Source: a bacterium HR40 (lineage in GTDB: Bacteria; Pseudomonadota; Alphaproteobacteria; Geminicoccales; Geminicoccaceae). Taken from it: 64,000 nt of DNA. The notes under the pieces are model-generated. The model ran no database searches and was not told the DNA's origin. It saw nothing but the letters and a program-made list of their open reading frames with translations. The position numbers and the translations under genes were made by a program. The stretch spans positions 547,760 to 611,759 of the forward strand of contig BEIQ01000002.1 in the NCBI GenBank assembly GCA_002898275.1, read 5' to 3'. Positions 52,341 to 63,417 of the stretch are shown piece after piece; the stretch's first letter is position 1, and each line of letters starts with the position of its first letter.

Positions 52341-52936
52341 CAGACGAGCTCCAGAAACCGCGCGAGCAGGGCGGCGCCGTCGGCACCCGAGAGCTCGGGA
52401 TGGAACTGGCAGCCCACCAAATGGCCACGCTCGAGGGCGGCCACGAACGGTCCGCCGTGCTCGGCATAGGCAGCCATGCAGCCCGGAGCGAGGACGGCAC
52501 GGTAGCTGTTGGCGAAATAGAACCATCCGGAAGCGAGGACCCGCGCCGCCTCGGGTGCGATGACCTGGTTCCAGCCGAATTGCGGTGTGCGCACCCCCTC
52601 CGGGAACCGGTCGACCGTGCCCGCGACGACCCCGAGACCGGCCACACCGGGGCTCTCCTCGCTCGCCTCGAAGAGCAGTTGGTGGCCGACACAGATGGCG
52701 ATCGTCGGCCGGTCGGCACGGATACGCTCGACGATCGCGGCATCGAGGCCGCGGCTCGCGAGCCGGGCCCTGGCGGCGCCGAAGGCGCCGACGCCAGGCA
52801 GCATGAGATGGCTGGCCCGCAGTACCTCCTCCGGGTCTTCGACCACCACCGGTTCTGCCCCGAGCCGGCGGAATGCCGCCTGGACCGAGGCGAGATTGGC
52901 CGTACCGGTGGGCACGATGGCGATCCTTCGGGTCAC
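52340..52936 (-). CDS. hisH: Imidazole glycerol phosphate synthase glutaminase subunit
   Basis: A 198-residue class I glutamine amidotransferase. The nucleophile lies in '[14 protein letters not shown]' (usually GICLGMQ, so Val-Gly-His is a variant), and the His-Glu pair in '[10 protein letters not shown]'. '[16 protein letters not shown]' provides the oxyanion strand region. It supplies ammonia to HisF. ATG overlaps the hisB stop by 4 bases. Confidence 0.93.
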   Translation of the reverse strand: MTRRIAIVPTGTANLASVQAAFRRLGAEPVVVEDPEEVLRASHLMLPGVGAFGAARARLASRGLDAAIVERIRADRPTIAICVGHQLLFEASEESPGVAGLGVVAGTVDRFPEGVRTPQFGWNQVIAPEAARVLASGWFYFANSYRAVLAPGCMAAYAEHGGPFVAALERGHLVGCQFHPELSGADGAALLARFLELV

Positions 52937-53517
52937 AGCATCCCCTTGGTGCTGGGCACCTCGTCGTGCTCGATCCGCACCGCTTCCCGCAGCGCCAGGG
53001 CGAGCGCTTTGAAGGCGGCCTCGGCGCGATGGTGATCGTTGCTGCCACGCAGCAGATCGACGTGCAGCGCCATGCGTCCGGTAGCCGCGAGGGAGCGAAA
53101 GAAATGGTCGAGATTCTCGCTCGCCACCTCGCCGAGCCGTTCGCGCGCGAGCCCGAGGTCGACGTGGGCAAAGGGACGTCCCGAGAGATCCACCACCACC
53201 CGGGCGAGGGCCTCGTCGAGGGGCGCGTAGGCGGCGCCGAAGCGACGGATGCCACGGCGATCGCCGAGCGCCTCGTCGAAGGCACGGCCGAGGGCGAGGG
53301 CGCAGTCCTCGATGGTGTGATGGTCGTCGACCTCGAGATCGCCCTCGCAGCGAAGCTCGAGATCGAACCGGCCGTGCTTGGCGAGCTGGGCGAGCATATG
53401 GTCGAAGAAACCGAGGCCTGTCGCCACCTGGCTTTTGCCGCTGCCGTCGAGGACGAGGCAGACCAGGACGCGGGTCTCTCCCGTCTCGCGGCGGATCTCT
53501 GCCCGGCGCGGGTTCAT
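52933..53517 (-). CDS. hisB: Imidazoleglycerol-phosphate dehydratase
   Basis: A 194-residue monofunctional HisB. '[20 protein letters not shown]', '[21 protein letters not shown]' and '[22 protein letters not shown]' hold the His/Glu ligands for the two Mn ions; the end 'VPSTKGML' is diagnostic. It dehydrates IGP to imidazole acetol phosphate. ATGA overlaps join it to hisG and hisH. Confidence 0.96.
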   Translation of the reverse strand: MNPRRAEIRRETGETRVLVCLVLDGSGKSQVATGLGFFDHMLAQLAKHGRFDLELRCEGDLEVDDHHTIEDCALALGRAFDEALGDRRGIRRFGAAYAPLDEALARVVVDLSGRPFAHVDLGLARERLGEVASENLDHFFRSLAATGRMALHVDLLRGSNDHHRAEAAFKALALALREAVRIEHDEVPSTKGML

Positions 53518-54398
53518 GGCACGATCTGCGCGAGCTGGCTCACGAGAATGTCGGTGCCGCCGCGCTCCTTGAGAATCCGAATGAGCTGCGGCAGTTGATC
53601 GCGCGGCACCGCCGCCTTGACCGCGAAGCCGGCATCGTGGTGCAGAGGCGCGATCGTGGGCTCGCGCATGCAGGGCAGCACCTCGATCACGCGCTCGAGG
53701 TCCTCGCGCGAGACGTTGAGCTCGAGCATGACACGTTTGCGCGCCTCCAGCACCGATCGCAGGAGCAGCACGAAGTGCTCGATCACCGGCCGCTTGCCCG
53801 GATCCTCGAGGGCCCGGGGATGGGCGTAGAGGCGGGTCGAAGAGCGCATGAGTTCGTCGAAGATCTCGAGACCGTTGGCCTTGAGAGTGGCCCCGGTGGC
53901 GGTGTTGTCGACGATGCAATCCGCATCCTCGGGTGGGAAGACCTCGGTGGCGCCGTAGGAGCGGACGATGCGCGCCTCGAAACCGCGTTCGGCGAGCCAA
54001 TGGGCGGTCAGTCGCTCGTATTCGGTGGCCACGACAAAGGGACGCGCTGGCGGCCGACCGCCTTCGAGGAAGCCGCTCGCGGCCGCGGCGACGATGCGCA
54101 CCGGATCGAGGCCGGTATCGAGCAGCTCGACGAGCTCGGCGTTCTTCTCGGCTACCCAGTCGGCACCGGCGAATCCGATGTCGCGCGAACCGGCATGCAA
54201 CATCTCGACGATGTTCTGCGGCTTGAGCAGCTTGGCCTCGAACCCGGGAAGCGAAAGCACGGGCCGGTAGCCGCGCCGATCGAAGGTCAGATGGATCCCG
54301 GCGTCGTGCAGGAGCTGCAGGACGTTCTCCTGCATTCGCCCCTTGGGCAGGGCGAGGTGGACGATGCTCGCGGCACCGGGCTCGCGGTCAGGGGACAA
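53514..54398 (-). CDS. hisG: ATP phosphoribosyltransferase (long form)
   Basis: A 294-residue HisG with the C-terminal ACT-like regulatory domain of the long form, so it should work without HisZ and be inhibited by histidine. 'LALPKGRMQENVLQLLHDAG', 'DIGFAGADWVAEKNAELVELLDTGLDPVRIV' and 'DCIVDNTATGATLKANGLEI' (PRPP loop) are seen; 'LPCMREPTIAPLHHDAGFAVKAAVP' begins the regulatory part. No ATG precedes the conserved region; TTG 54398 with GGAAAG upstream is chosen over TTG 54446, which lies upstream of the proposed -10. First gene of the his operon. Confidence 0.92.
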   Translation of the reverse strand: MSPDREPGAASIVHLALPKGRMQENVLQLLHDAGIHLTFDRRGYRPVLSLPGFEAKLLKPQNIVEMLHAGSRDIGFAGADWVAEKNAELVELLDTGLDPVRIVAAAASGFLEGGRPPARPFVVATEYERLTAHWLAERGFEARIVRSYGATEVFPPEDADCIVDNTATGATLKANGLEIFDELMRSSTRLYAHPRALEDPGKRPVIEHFVLLLRSVLEARKRVMLELNVSREDLERVIEVLPCMREPTIAPLHHDAGFAVKAAVPRDQLPQLIRILKERGGTDILVSQLAQIVP

Positions 54399-54432
54399 GA
54401 ACGGCTTTCCGGGACTGGGCGGATCCGCGCGC

Positions 54433-54461
54433 GATATAGAGGCCAAAGCAGCAGGGGTAAA
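54433..54461 (-). promoter_or_regulatory. Putative promoter of the histidine operon
   Basis: On the minus strand TTTACC (54461-54456), 17 bases, TATATC (54438-54433), ending about 35 bases before the TTG at 54398. It lies in the only AT-richer spot between hisG and the divergent HNH gene. Confidence 0.45.
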
Positions 54462-54599
54462 GCATCGGGCCGCGGACGACGCAGGTCCTCACCTTGAAAT
54501 GGAGGACCGGGCGCGATAGCTCCTTTGCGGGTTCGTACGGGAGGAATGCGTGCCACCGGCCGCGCCCTTCCGGAGCAGGGGGATACGGAGGAGGCCGCG

Positions 54600-55178
54600 A
54601 TGAGCGGCCGGCCGGACGCGAGCCTGCCGCTTTCGGCCTGTCCGGCCCTCGTTCTCAACGCCGATTATCGTCCCCTCAGCTACTATCCCCTCTCGGTATG
54701 GAACTGGCAGGACGCGGTCAAGGCGATCTTCCTCGACCGCGTCGAGGTGGTCTCCCACTACGACCGGGTGATCCGCTCGCCCGGTTTCGAGATGCGTCTG
54801 CCGAGCGTCATCGCGCTCAGGGATTACGTTTCCCAGGACCGCCGGCCGCCCTTCACCCGCTTCAATGTGTTCTTGCGCGACCGCTTCACCTGCCAATATT
54901 GCGGCGGCCGCTTCAGCGCCAACGAACTCACCTTCGACCATCTCGTGCCGCGCTCGCGCGGCGGGCGGACCTGTTGGACCAACATCGTCACCGCCTGCGC
55001 CGACTGCAATCTGCGCAAGGGCAACCGCCTGCCCGAGGAATGCGGCATGCATCCGCGAACCCGACCCTTCGTCCCGACGCTGCGACAGCTGCAGCGCAAT
55101 GGCGCCGCCTTTCCGCCCAATTATCTGCACGAGAGCTGGCGCGACTTCGTCTACTGGGACAGCGAGCTCGAGCCCTGA
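54600..55178 (+). CDS. HNH endonuclease family protein
   Basis: A 192-residue protein. The N-terminal 'ALVLNADYRPLSYYPLSVWNWQDAVKAIFLDRVEVV' is typical of the stand-alone HNH proteins found in many alphaproteobacteria. The HNH core is 'RDRFTCQYCGGRF', 'LTFDHLVPRSRGGRTCWTNIVTACADCNLRKGNRLPEE', with four Cys for a structural zinc and the D-H/N/H catalytic residues. The family is common in chromosomes as a housekeeping gene of unknown role, not linked to phage here. RBS CGGAGGAGG precedes ATG 54600. Confidence 0.88.
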   Translation: MSGRPDASLPLSACPALVLNADYRPLSYYPLSVWNWQDAVKAIFLDRVEVVSHYDRVIRSPGFEMRLPSVIALRDYVSQDRRPPFTRFNVFLRDRFTCQYCGGRFSANELTFDHLVPRSRGGRTCWTNIVTACADCNLRKGNRLPEECGMHPRTRPFVPTLRQLQRNGAAFPPNYLHESWRDFVYWDSELEP

Positions 55179-55184
55179 GGTGGC

Positions 55185-55205
55185 GTTAACCGAATCTTGG
55201 TAAAC
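55185..55205. promoter_or_regulatory. Operator-like imperfect palindrome before the membrane histidine kinase
   Basis: GTTAACC (55185-55191) and GGTAAAC (55199-55205) are inverted with one mismatch and a 7-base spacer containing GAATC (a GANTC methylation site in alphaproteobacteria). TTAACC resembles CtrA half-sites as I recall them, but spacing to the consensus is imperfect. Confidence 0.35.
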
Positions 55206-55249
55206 GTCTGCCAGGATCGGCGCCGATCGCGAACACGGTCGGGTGCCGT

Positions 55250-57256
<2,007 letters not shown>

Positions 57257-57595
57257 GATGGAGCGGGGCGGCAGCCGCTTCCCCTGTCGGTGGGCGCGCC
57301 AGCCGCCGGAACGCAGTGGGCGACCCGCCGTCGGACGCGGCCCTCGGGTCGCCGGTCGGCACCGCCGCCGGGGCTGGCGCGTGGCGGAGGTGACCGTCGT
57401 CACTGCACGATCGCGGCGCATCGGTACAGCGAGAGAGGCGCACTCGATTGTGACTTTGCGGTGGCGACCGCTGGCATTCCGCAGCTGATCGTGAGAGGGA
57501 TCTTGCGTACGGTGAAGCCCGTACCTAGGCTCGAAACTGCGCGCGCGTGCGAAGCGGAGGAGCGCGCGGACGCGCGTCCGGGAGACGGTGCCCCC
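57257..57595 (+). promoter_or_regulatory. Intergenic region before the sugar-phosphate transferase gene
   Basis: No convincing gene in 339 bases, although one frame stays open into the transferase. A possible promoter is TTGCGT (57503-57508), 17 bases, TAGGCT (57526-57531). An inverted repeat GTACGG-TGAAGC-CCGTAC (57507-57524) lies within its spacer and could bind a repressor. Both calls are weak. Confidence 0.35.
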
Positions 57596-59044
57596 ATGTC
57601 GGTCGAACTCGAGCAGCTCGTCGCAGCCGGCCAGCGGCGGCGATCGGTGGACGTCGCCAGACTCCTGCCGGTCCTCGACGCCACGGTGATGGCGGCATGC
57701 TTCGCGTTTGCCGGCATGATCAATTGGTCCTACCGGAATGTCACCGACGAACGCCTGATCATCTTGGCGGTGCTCTGCACCGGCGCCCTCTCGGCGTTCA
57801 AATTCTTCGGGCATTACGACCGCCGGCGACTGTTCTGGCAGGAGGTGGGCGACATCGCGGCGGTGGCGGTCGCCGGGCTGCTGCTCGACGCGGCGCTCCT
57901 CTATCTGGCCAAGGTCAACTTCAGCCGGTTGTGGATTGCCACGAGCTGGACGGCGGTGGCCGTTGCCCTGCCGGTGTGCCGGATCGCCGTCAAACGGCTG
58001 TTCTCCCGCGTCGGCTCTTGGCGCCGCCCCACGGTGATCGTCGGAACCGGCCCCCTCGCACGCGAGACCGCCGAAGCGTATTTGCACGATCCCTATCTCG
58101 GCTATCAGATCGTGGCCTTCCTCGATCCCTCTTCCGGAAATAGAGCGATCGCCCGGCCGAGTATCGAGATCAGGGGTCGGAGCGTGCCGGTCCTCGAGGG
58201 GCCCGCCGCGTCGGCGCTGATGTTCGAGAGCGAACCGCGGCCGCACATCGTTGTCGCTCTCGATGCCGAAGATCTCGCGGCCCACGAGGGTCTGCTCGAG
58301 CGCCTGTGTCGCGGTCCCGTCAGCATCGATGTCATTTCGCCGCTGCGAGGTCTGCCCATCAGCAACACCACCCTCACCCATTTCTTCAGTCACGAGGTGC
58401 TGGCGCTGCGCATCCACAACAATCTCGCCCGTCCGTGGGCGCGGTTCACCAAGCGCGCCTTCGACCTCGCCGTCTGTTCGGTGGGCCTCGTGCTGGTAGC
58501 GCCGTTGATGTTGCTCATCGCTGGCCTGCTCGCCCTCGAGGGAGGTCCGATCCTCTTCGCGCACCGGCGCATCGGCCGCGGTGGCCGACCGTTTTATTGC
58601 TACAAGTTCCGTACCATGGTGCCGAACGCCCAGGAATTGCTCGCGGATCTCCTGGCGCGCGACCCGGTGGCACGGGCCGAATGGGAGCGGGATCGCAAGC
58701 TGCGCAACGATCCGCGGGTGACCCGTCTCGGCTACTGGCTGCGACGATTCAGCTTCGACGAGCTGCCCCAGCTCTTCAATATCCTCCGCGGCGACATGAG
58801 CCTCGTGGGGCCGCGTCCGGTGGTGGCTGCCGAACTCGAGCGCTATGGGCCCGCACGCATGTACTACGAGATGGTGCGACCGGGTCTCACCGGGCTGTGG
58901 CAGATCAGCGGGCGCAACGACGTCGACTACGAGCGGCGGGTCGCTCTCGATACCTGGTACGTCCGCAACTGGACGCTGTGGTACGACATCGTCATCCTGT
59001 TCCGCACCCTGGTCGTGGTTCCCGCCCGCATCGGCGCCTATTGA
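57596..59044 (+). CDS. Undecaprenyl-phosphate hexose phosphotransferase (WbaP/ExoY-type)
   Basis: A 482-residue polyprenyl-phosphate sugar-1-phosphate transferase that starts assembly of exopolysaccharide or O-antigen units at the inner membrane. Four N-terminal helices (~25-125) and a CoA-binding-like soluble domain ('RRPTVIVGTGPLARETAEAYLHDP') lead to the catalytic bacterial sugar transferase domain: 'KRAFDLAVCSVGLVLVAPLMLL', 'FYCYKFRTMV', 'FDELPQLFNILRGDMSLVGPRPV', 'RPGLTGLWQISGRND'. The full-length WbaP layout suggests galactose- or glucose-1-phosphate transfer. No other glycan genes are nearby. ATG 57596 is chosen ahead of an acidic, unconserved upstream stretch. Confidence 0.87.
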   Translation: MSVELEQLVAAGQRRRSVDVARLLPVLDATVMAACFAFAGMINWSYRNVTDERLIILAVLCTGALSAFKFFGHYDRRRLFWQEVGDIAAVAVAGLLLDAALLYLAKVNFSRLWIATSWTAVAVALPVCRIAVKRLFSRVGSWRRPTVIVGTGPLARETAEAYLHDPYLGYQIVAFLDPSSGNRAIARPSIEIRGRSVPVLEGPAASALMFESEPRPHIVVALDAEDLAAHEGLLERLCRGPVSIDVISPLRGLPISNTTLTHFFSHEVLALRIHNNLARPWARFTKRAFDLAVCSVGLVLVAPLMLLIAGLLALEGGPILFAHRRIGRGGRPFYCYKFRTMVPNAQELLADLLARDPVARAEWERDRKLRNDPRVTRLGYWLRRFSFDELPQLFNILRGDMSLVGPRPVVAAELERYGPARMYYEMVRPGLTGLWQISGRNDVDYERRVALDTWYVRNWTLWYDIVILFRTLVVVPARIGAY

Positions 59045-59173
59045 ACCATGCGCCGTGGGCGCTCGCGATCGCGGTCTGGCGCCGTTCGCCGCGGCCCGCG
59101 CTCCCTCTTTCCCGGGCGAATGCGCGCGTCCATTTGCAGGGCGATGTCCGCGAGGGGAAGCGTGGGAGGGACC

Positions 59174-59410
59174 GTGGACGACATCCCGTCTCCGTGCCTG
59201 GGCATCTGCCGGATCGATCCGGTGCACGGCTGGTGTTCCGGCTGTCTGCGGACGCGCGCCGAAATCGCGGGCTGGCGCGCTGCCGATCGCGCCACACGGC
59301 TTGCCATCCTCGACCGTCTCAAGCAGCGTCGGCGAGCGCTCGGCCGCACCAGTCCAGCCGATAGCCGGCCGCGACGGCGACGACCCTCAGCGGGAACGGG
59401 AAACCCTTAG
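59174..59410 (+). CDS. DUF1289 domain-containing small zinc-type protein
   Basis: A 78-residue protein with the DUF1289 signature 'SPCLGICRIDPVHGWCSGCLRTRAEIAGW': four Cys likely bind a metal. The Arg-rich tail (~residues 50-78) is not conserved. GTG 59174 is preceded by GTGGGAGGG (59162-59169). Function of the family is unknown; it is abutted by the homocysteine methyltransferase gene, whose ATG follows its stop directly. Confidence 0.8.
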   Translation: MDDIPSPCLGICRIDPVHGWCSGCLRTRAEIAGWRAADRATRLAILDRLKQRRRALGRTSPADSRPRRRRPSAGTGNP

Positions 59411-60415
59411 ATGCGCAGCGATTTCCAAAGTCTCCTCGCGGTTCGTGGGGTGCTGCTGGCCGACGGTGGCACGGGCACGGGGCTGTTCGCCCGCGGTCTG
59501 GCCACCGGCGAGGCCCCGGAACTGTGGAACCTCGCCTATCCCGACCGGGTCGAGGACCTGCATCGCGAGTTCGTGGAGGCGGGCAGCGATCTCATCCTCA
59601 CGAACAGCTTCGGTGCCAACCGTCGGCGGCTTGCGCTGCACGGTGCCGCTGGTCGGGTCGACGAGATCTGCCGCGAGGCCGCGGCGCGTGCCCGGGCGGT
59701 CGCCGATGCGGCACCGCGACCGGTAGTGGTGGCCGGGTCCATGGGCCCCACCGGGGACATCCTCGAGCCCCTGGGTCCGCTCTCCCTCGGCGAGGCGGTC
59801 GAGGTGTTCGCCGAGCAGGCGGTGGCACTGGCAGCGGGCGGTGTCGATCTCCTATGGATAGAGACCATGTCCTCCGCCGAAGAGCTGCGTGCTGCCGTCA
59901 GCGGAGCAGCGCGAAGCGGGCTGCCAGTTGCCGCCACCATGAGCTTCGATACGGGAGGGCGCACCATGATGGGGCTGACGCCGGGCGATCTCGCGCATCT
60001 CGTGCGCGACCTGCCGGTGCGCCTCGTCGCCTGGGGGGCCAATTGCGGTACCGGCCCGGCGCAAATGCTGGCGAGCCTGCTCGAGATGCGGCAAGAGGCG
60101 GGCAGCCGGGACGTGCTCGTGGCCAAGGCCAATGCCGGAGTGCCGAGCTGGGAGGAGGGTCGGATACGCTACAGTGGCACCCCCGAACTCATGGGCATCT
60201 TCGCCCGCCTGGCTCGCGCCGCTGGAGCCCGGGTGATCGGCGGCTGCTGCGGCACTACGGGCGAGCATCTCCGAGAGATGCGTCGCGCACTCGACCAACC
60301 GGCGGTGGACCCGGTTCCCGACCTCGCCACGGTCGAGCGCCTGATCGGCCCGGTGGCTGTGGCGGCAACGGGGGAGCGTCCGGAAGGTGGACGGAGGCGC
60401 CGCCGGCCAGCTTGA
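59411..60415 (+). CDS. Homocysteine S-methyltransferase family protein (betaine-homocysteine methyltransferase-like)
   Basis: A 334-residue TIM barrel of the BHMT/MHMT family. 'LADGGTGTGLFARGL' opens the barrel, 'LILTNSFGANRRRL' and 'VVVAGSMGPTGDIL' follow; the zinc Cys residues are in 'GANCGTGP' and the adjacent pair of 'VIGGCCGTTGEHLREM'. The expected reaction is methyl transfer from betaine, S-methylmethionine or another donor to homocysteine, making methionine. In this genome it may work with the MttB/DMGDH-like cluster at 27.7-32.5 kb. A basic C-terminal tail is unusual. The TRAP genes downstream start 58 bases after its stop. Confidence 0.86.
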   Translation: MRSDFQSLLAVRGVLLADGGTGTGLFARGLATGEAPELWNLAYPDRVEDLHREFVEAGSDLILTNSFGANRRRLALHGAAGRVDEICREAAARARAVADAAPRPVVVAGSMGPTGDILEPLGPLSLGEAVEVFAEQAVALAAGGVDLLWIETMSSAEELRAAVSGAARSGLPVAATMSFDTGGRTMMGLTPGDLAHLVRDLPVRLVAWGANCGTGPAQMLASLLEMRQEAGSRDVLVAKANAGVPSWEEGRIRYSGTPELMGIFARLARAAGARVIGGCCGTTGEHLREMRRALDQPAVDPVPDLATVERLIGPVAVAATGERPEGGRRRRRPA

Positions 60416-60473
60416 CAGAGCCACCGCTGCCGCCAAGGAATGGAGCCGGAGCCGAGGTTCGGGGAGGGAAGAG

Positions 60474-61508
60474 ATGCCGAAGCGCCGCGAGCTCCTGCGC
60501 GCTGCTGCGGTCGGCACCGCGGTTTTCGGTTTTCCGGCGGTGCTGCGCAGCCAAGCCACCATCGTCCTGAAACTGAGTCATTACCTGCCGACTGCCCACG
60601 GGCTGCATCGCGACTTCATGGAACCCTGGGCGCGCGAGCTCGAGCAACGCACCGGCGGCGCCGTGAAAGTGGAGATCTTCCCCGGCGGGACACAGCTTGG
60701 CAATGTGGCCAAGCAATACGATCAGGTGCGCGCCGGTATCGTCGACATCGCCCATGGGCTGCACGGCATTCCCGCGGGCCGCTTCCCTCGCACCTCGATC
60801 GTCGATCTGCCGTTTCTGACCGAAAGCGCCGATGCCGCTTCGCGGGCATTGTGGGCATTGCACGAGCGCTATTTCGCGGAGGAATATCCGGATGTGAAGG
60901 TGCTCGCGGTGCATGCCCACAACGGTGGGCTCGTCCATACCCGTGCGAAGCAGGTGACCCGGATGGAGGATCTGCGCGGCTTGCGCATTCGCTTTCCCAG
61001 TGCCGCGACCAAGATGATGCTCGAGCAACTGGGCGCGATCCCCGTCGGGCTGCCGCCCGCCCAAATCTACGAGAGCCTCCAGAAAGGCGTGATCGACGGG
61101 CTGGTGATGCCCTGGGATCCCATGCACAGCTTCAAGTTGGCGGAACTCATCGACTACCATCTCGACGCGCGCTGTTACACGGTGTCGTTCTATTTCGTCA
61201 TGAACCAGAGACGCTACGACTCCCTCCCGGCGGAGGTGCGGGCGGCGATCGATTCCCTGTCGGGCGAGTCGCTGGTCGCGAAGTTCGGTCCTTGGTGGAA
61301 CGCCTGGGACGAGCTCGGCCGGCGCGACTCGCTCGCAGATGGCGGCCAGGTGACCCGGCTTTCCGACGAAGAACGGGGGCGCTGGCGGGAAGCCCTCGAG
61401 CCGATGATCGATGCCTACATCGCCGACCTCGAGCGGCAGGGGATTGGAAACGCGCGCGAGATCTACGACGCGCTGCAGGCGAAGGTGGCGGAATTCGAGC
61501 GCACGTGA
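60474..61508 (+). CDS. TRAP transporter substrate-binding protein DctP
   Basis: A 344-residue periplasmic receptor. The leader 'MPKRRELLRAAAVGTAVFGFPAVLRS' is Tat-like. 'LKLSHYLPTAHGLHRDFMEPWARELEQRTGGAVKVEIFPGGTQLG' and 'MEDLRGLRIRFPSAATKMMLEQLGAIPVGLPPAQIYESLQKGVIDG' are standard for DctP, the latter holding the ligand-carboxylate Arg. RBS GGGGAGGGAAG (60461-60471). It feeds the DctQM pair encoded directly downstream; the ligand is probably an organic acid, unassigned. Confidence 0.93.
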   Translation: MPKRRELLRAAAVGTAVFGFPAVLRSQATIVLKLSHYLPTAHGLHRDFMEPWARELEQRTGGAVKVEIFPGGTQLGNVAKQYDQVRAGIVDIAHGLHGIPAGRFPRTSIVDLPFLTESADAASRALWALHERYFAEEYPDVKVLAVHAHNGGLVHTRAKQVTRMEDLRGLRIRFPSAATKMMLEQLGAIPVGLPPAQIYESLQKGVIDGLVMPWDPMHSFKLAELIDYHLDARCYTVSFYFVMNQRRYDSLPAEVRAAIDSLSGESLVAKFGPWWNAWDELGRRDSLADGGQVTRLSDEERGRWREALEPMIDAYIADLERQGIGNAREIYDALQAKVAEFERT

Positions 61509-61517
61509 GCGGCAGCG

Positions 61518-62033
61518 ATGGGGAAGGCGCGCGCCATGCAGCTGCTGGCCTGGACGGCCGGGGCGGCGCTGGCGGTCGCGGTCATGGTCACCGTAGCCGA
61601 TATCGCGGTGCGCGCCTTCGGCCGTCTCGCGAGCCTCGTGTGGGCGGAGCCTTTGGGGTTCGGTATCGTCGGAGTGGTGGATATCGTCCAGCTCTGTGTC
61701 GTCACCGCGGCTTGGCTGTCAGTACCCTGGGGCTTCGCCATCGCCGGTCACGTGAGCGTCGATTTGCTGGAGAGCCGACTCCCCGCGCCGGCGCGACGCT
61801 GGCTCGGTTCGTTCACCGCCCTCGCCACCTGTGGCTTTCTCGCTTCCGTCCTGCTCGCTAGCCTCCGCCAGTTCCAGGACATCGTCGCCTGGGGCGATCG
61901 GTCGGCGACCCTCGGCATTGCGATGTTCTGGTACTGGCTGCCGCTGATCGCGGGTCTCGCGCTTTCGGTGGCGATCACCCTCGCCCATACGCTGAGAAGC
62001 CTTTCCCGTCGTCTCGGCGCGGGGCACCGTTGA
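61518..62033 (+). CDS. TRAP transporter small permease DctQ
   Basis: A 171-residue four-helix membrane protein. 'VADIAVRAFGRLASLVWAEPLGF', 'VVTAAWLSVPWGFAIAGHVSVDLL' and 'LGIAMFWYWLPLIAGLALSVAITL' are typical of the small TRAP subunit. It starts 9 bases after dctP and overlaps dctM by one base (TGATG). Confidence 0.88.
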   Translation: MGKARAMQLLAWTAGAALAVAVMVTVADIAVRAFGRLASLVWAEPLGFGIVGVVDIVQLCVVTAAWLSVPWGFAIAGHVSVDLLESRLPAPARRWLGSFTALATCGFLASVLLASLRQFQDIVAWGDRSATLGIAMFWYWLPLIAGLALSVAITLAHTLRSLSRRLGAGHR

Positions 62034-63337
62034 TGGACGGACCGTTTGTCGGCGTGGCGGGTTTCCTCGCCGTGCTCGTCCTCATCCTCTTCGGCATGCC
62101 GGTCGCCGTCGCCATGGGGCTCGTGGGCGCTCTCGGTTTCGGTCTGGTGAACGGCTTCGCAGGGGTCGCCTTCGTGCTCTCCTCGGCCGCCTTCGAGGCG
62201 GTCTTCCCCTATTCCCTGTCGGTGATTCCGATGTTCGTGGCGATGGGGGTCTTCGCCGCCCGTGCCGGCCTTTCCGCTTCCCTGTTCGCTGCCGCCTATG
62301 CGTCGATCGGCCGCCTCCGGGGAGGGCTCGTGCTCGCCACCATCGCCGCCTGCGCGGGCTTCGGTGCGATTTGCGGAAGCTCGCTCGCCACTGTCGCCAC
62401 CATGTGTCGGGTGGCTTGGCCGGAGATGCGCGCCCGCGGCTATGACCCGGGCTTCGCCGCCGCCGCCATCGCTGCGGGCGGCACCCTCGGGGTGCTCATC
62501 CCACCCTCCATCCTGCTCGCCATCTACGGCTTGCTCACCGAGCAATCGATCGGCGCCCTGTTCGCCGCCGCGTTGCTGCCTGGGCTCGTGGCGACCGCGC
62601 TCTACATGCTGGGCGCTGGTCTCGCCCTGTGGTTGCGGCCCGAGCTCGCGCCCGCCGGCACCCAAGTGCATGCGGGGGAACGCCGGCAGAGGCTGCGCGA
62701 AGTGCGGTCGGTAGCCCTCCTCTTTCTCTTGGTGGTGGGCGGCATCTACGGCGGGGTGTTCTCGCCGACCGAAGCGGCGGCGGTGGGGGCTTTCGGCACC
62801 GCTTTCCTCGCCTGGCGGCGGGGGGGACTGAACCGTTTCGTCCTCGCCGATTGCATCGGCGAGACCGCCCGGGTCACCGGCATGATCTTCTTCGTTCTGG
62901 TGGGCGCGACGATCTTCAACTATTTCGTCGAGACCACCGGGCTCCCGCAGCGGCTCGTGGGCGCCATCGAGGCGGCCGCCATCGGGCCGCTTCCTGCCAT
63001 GCTGGCGATCATCCTCTTCTACCTCCTGCTCGGCTGCTTCATGGACAGTCTGAGCATGATCCTGCTCACCATTCCCTTCGTTTTTCCGGTGGTCACGGCT
63101 CTCGGCTGGGACCCGGTGTGGTTCGGGATCATGGTGGTGACGGTCGCGGAGATCGGCCTCATCACGCCACCCGTCGGGATGAACCTGTTCGTGATCCAGG
63201 GGACGGCCGGCGAGGTCGACATGGCGACCCTGGTGCGGGGCCTGCCTCCCTTTCTTCTCGCCGACCTCGTTCGCATCCTGGTGCTGCTCGCGTTTCCCGG
63301 CCTCTGTCTGTGGCTGCCGTCGTTGATCCGCATCTAG
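62033..63337 (+). CDS. TRAP transporter large permease DctM
   Basis: A 434-residue, 12-13 helix permease that imports substrate with sodium ions. 'LILFGMPVAVAMGLVGALGFGLVNG', 'CAGFGAICGSSLATVATMCRVAWPEMRARGYDP', 'GGTLGVLIPPSILLAIYGLLTEQSIGALFAAALLPG' and 'VTVAEIGLITPPVGMNLFVIQG' are clear DctM signatures. ATG 62033 is used; a TTG at 62030 is possible. Confidence 0.95.
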   Translation: MDGPFVGVAGFLAVLVLILFGMPVAVAMGLVGALGFGLVNGFAGVAFVLSSAAFEAVFPYSLSVIPMFVAMGVFAARAGLSASLFAAAYASIGRLRGGLVLATIAACAGFGAICGSSLATVATMCRVAWPEMRARGYDPGFAAAAIAAGGTLGVLIPPSILLAIYGLLTEQSIGALFAAALLPGLVATALYMLGAGLALWLRPELAPAGTQVHAGERRQRLREVRSVALLFLLVVGGIYGGVFSPTEAAAVGAFGTAFLAWRRGGLNRFVLADCIGETARVTGMIFFVLVGATIFNYFVETTGLPQRLVGAIEAAAIGPLPAMLAIILFYLLLGCFMDSLSMILLTIPFVFPVVTALGWDPVWFGIMVVTVAEIGLITPPVGMNLFVIQGTAGEVDMATLVRGLPPFLLADLVRILVLLAFPGLCLWLPSLIRI

Positions 63338-63365
63338 GGCAGCCCGCATGTCACCCCTGCCAACG

Positions 63366-63391
63366 AAAAGGGGCCGCCACAGCGGCCCCTT
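63366..63391 (-). terminator. Intrinsic terminator between groEL and dctM
   Basis: AAGGGGCCGC (63368-63377), loop CACA, GCGGCCCCTT (63382-63391) form a perfect 10-bp stem. On the minus strand it is followed by TTTTCG, so it ends the groEL transcript; it may also serve the convergent TRAP operon. Confidence 0.85.
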
Positions 63392-63417
63392 CCCGGGAAC
63401 GGCCAAAAACGCGGCGA

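Noticed and set aside
54399..54446. Longer hisG starting at TTG 54446
   Set aside because: The region covers a likely -10 box and encodes unconserved residues; TTG 54398 has a GGAAAG upstream.
54600..55178. HNH gene as sign of a mobile element or defence island
   Set aside because: This HNH subfamily is a common chromosomal gene in alphaproteobacteria, and no integrase, repeats or phage genes are nearby.
57290..57595. Extended N-terminus of the sugar transferase
   Set aside because: The residues are Arg/Ala/Gly-rich without membrane or family features; WbaP-type proteins start near ATG 57596.
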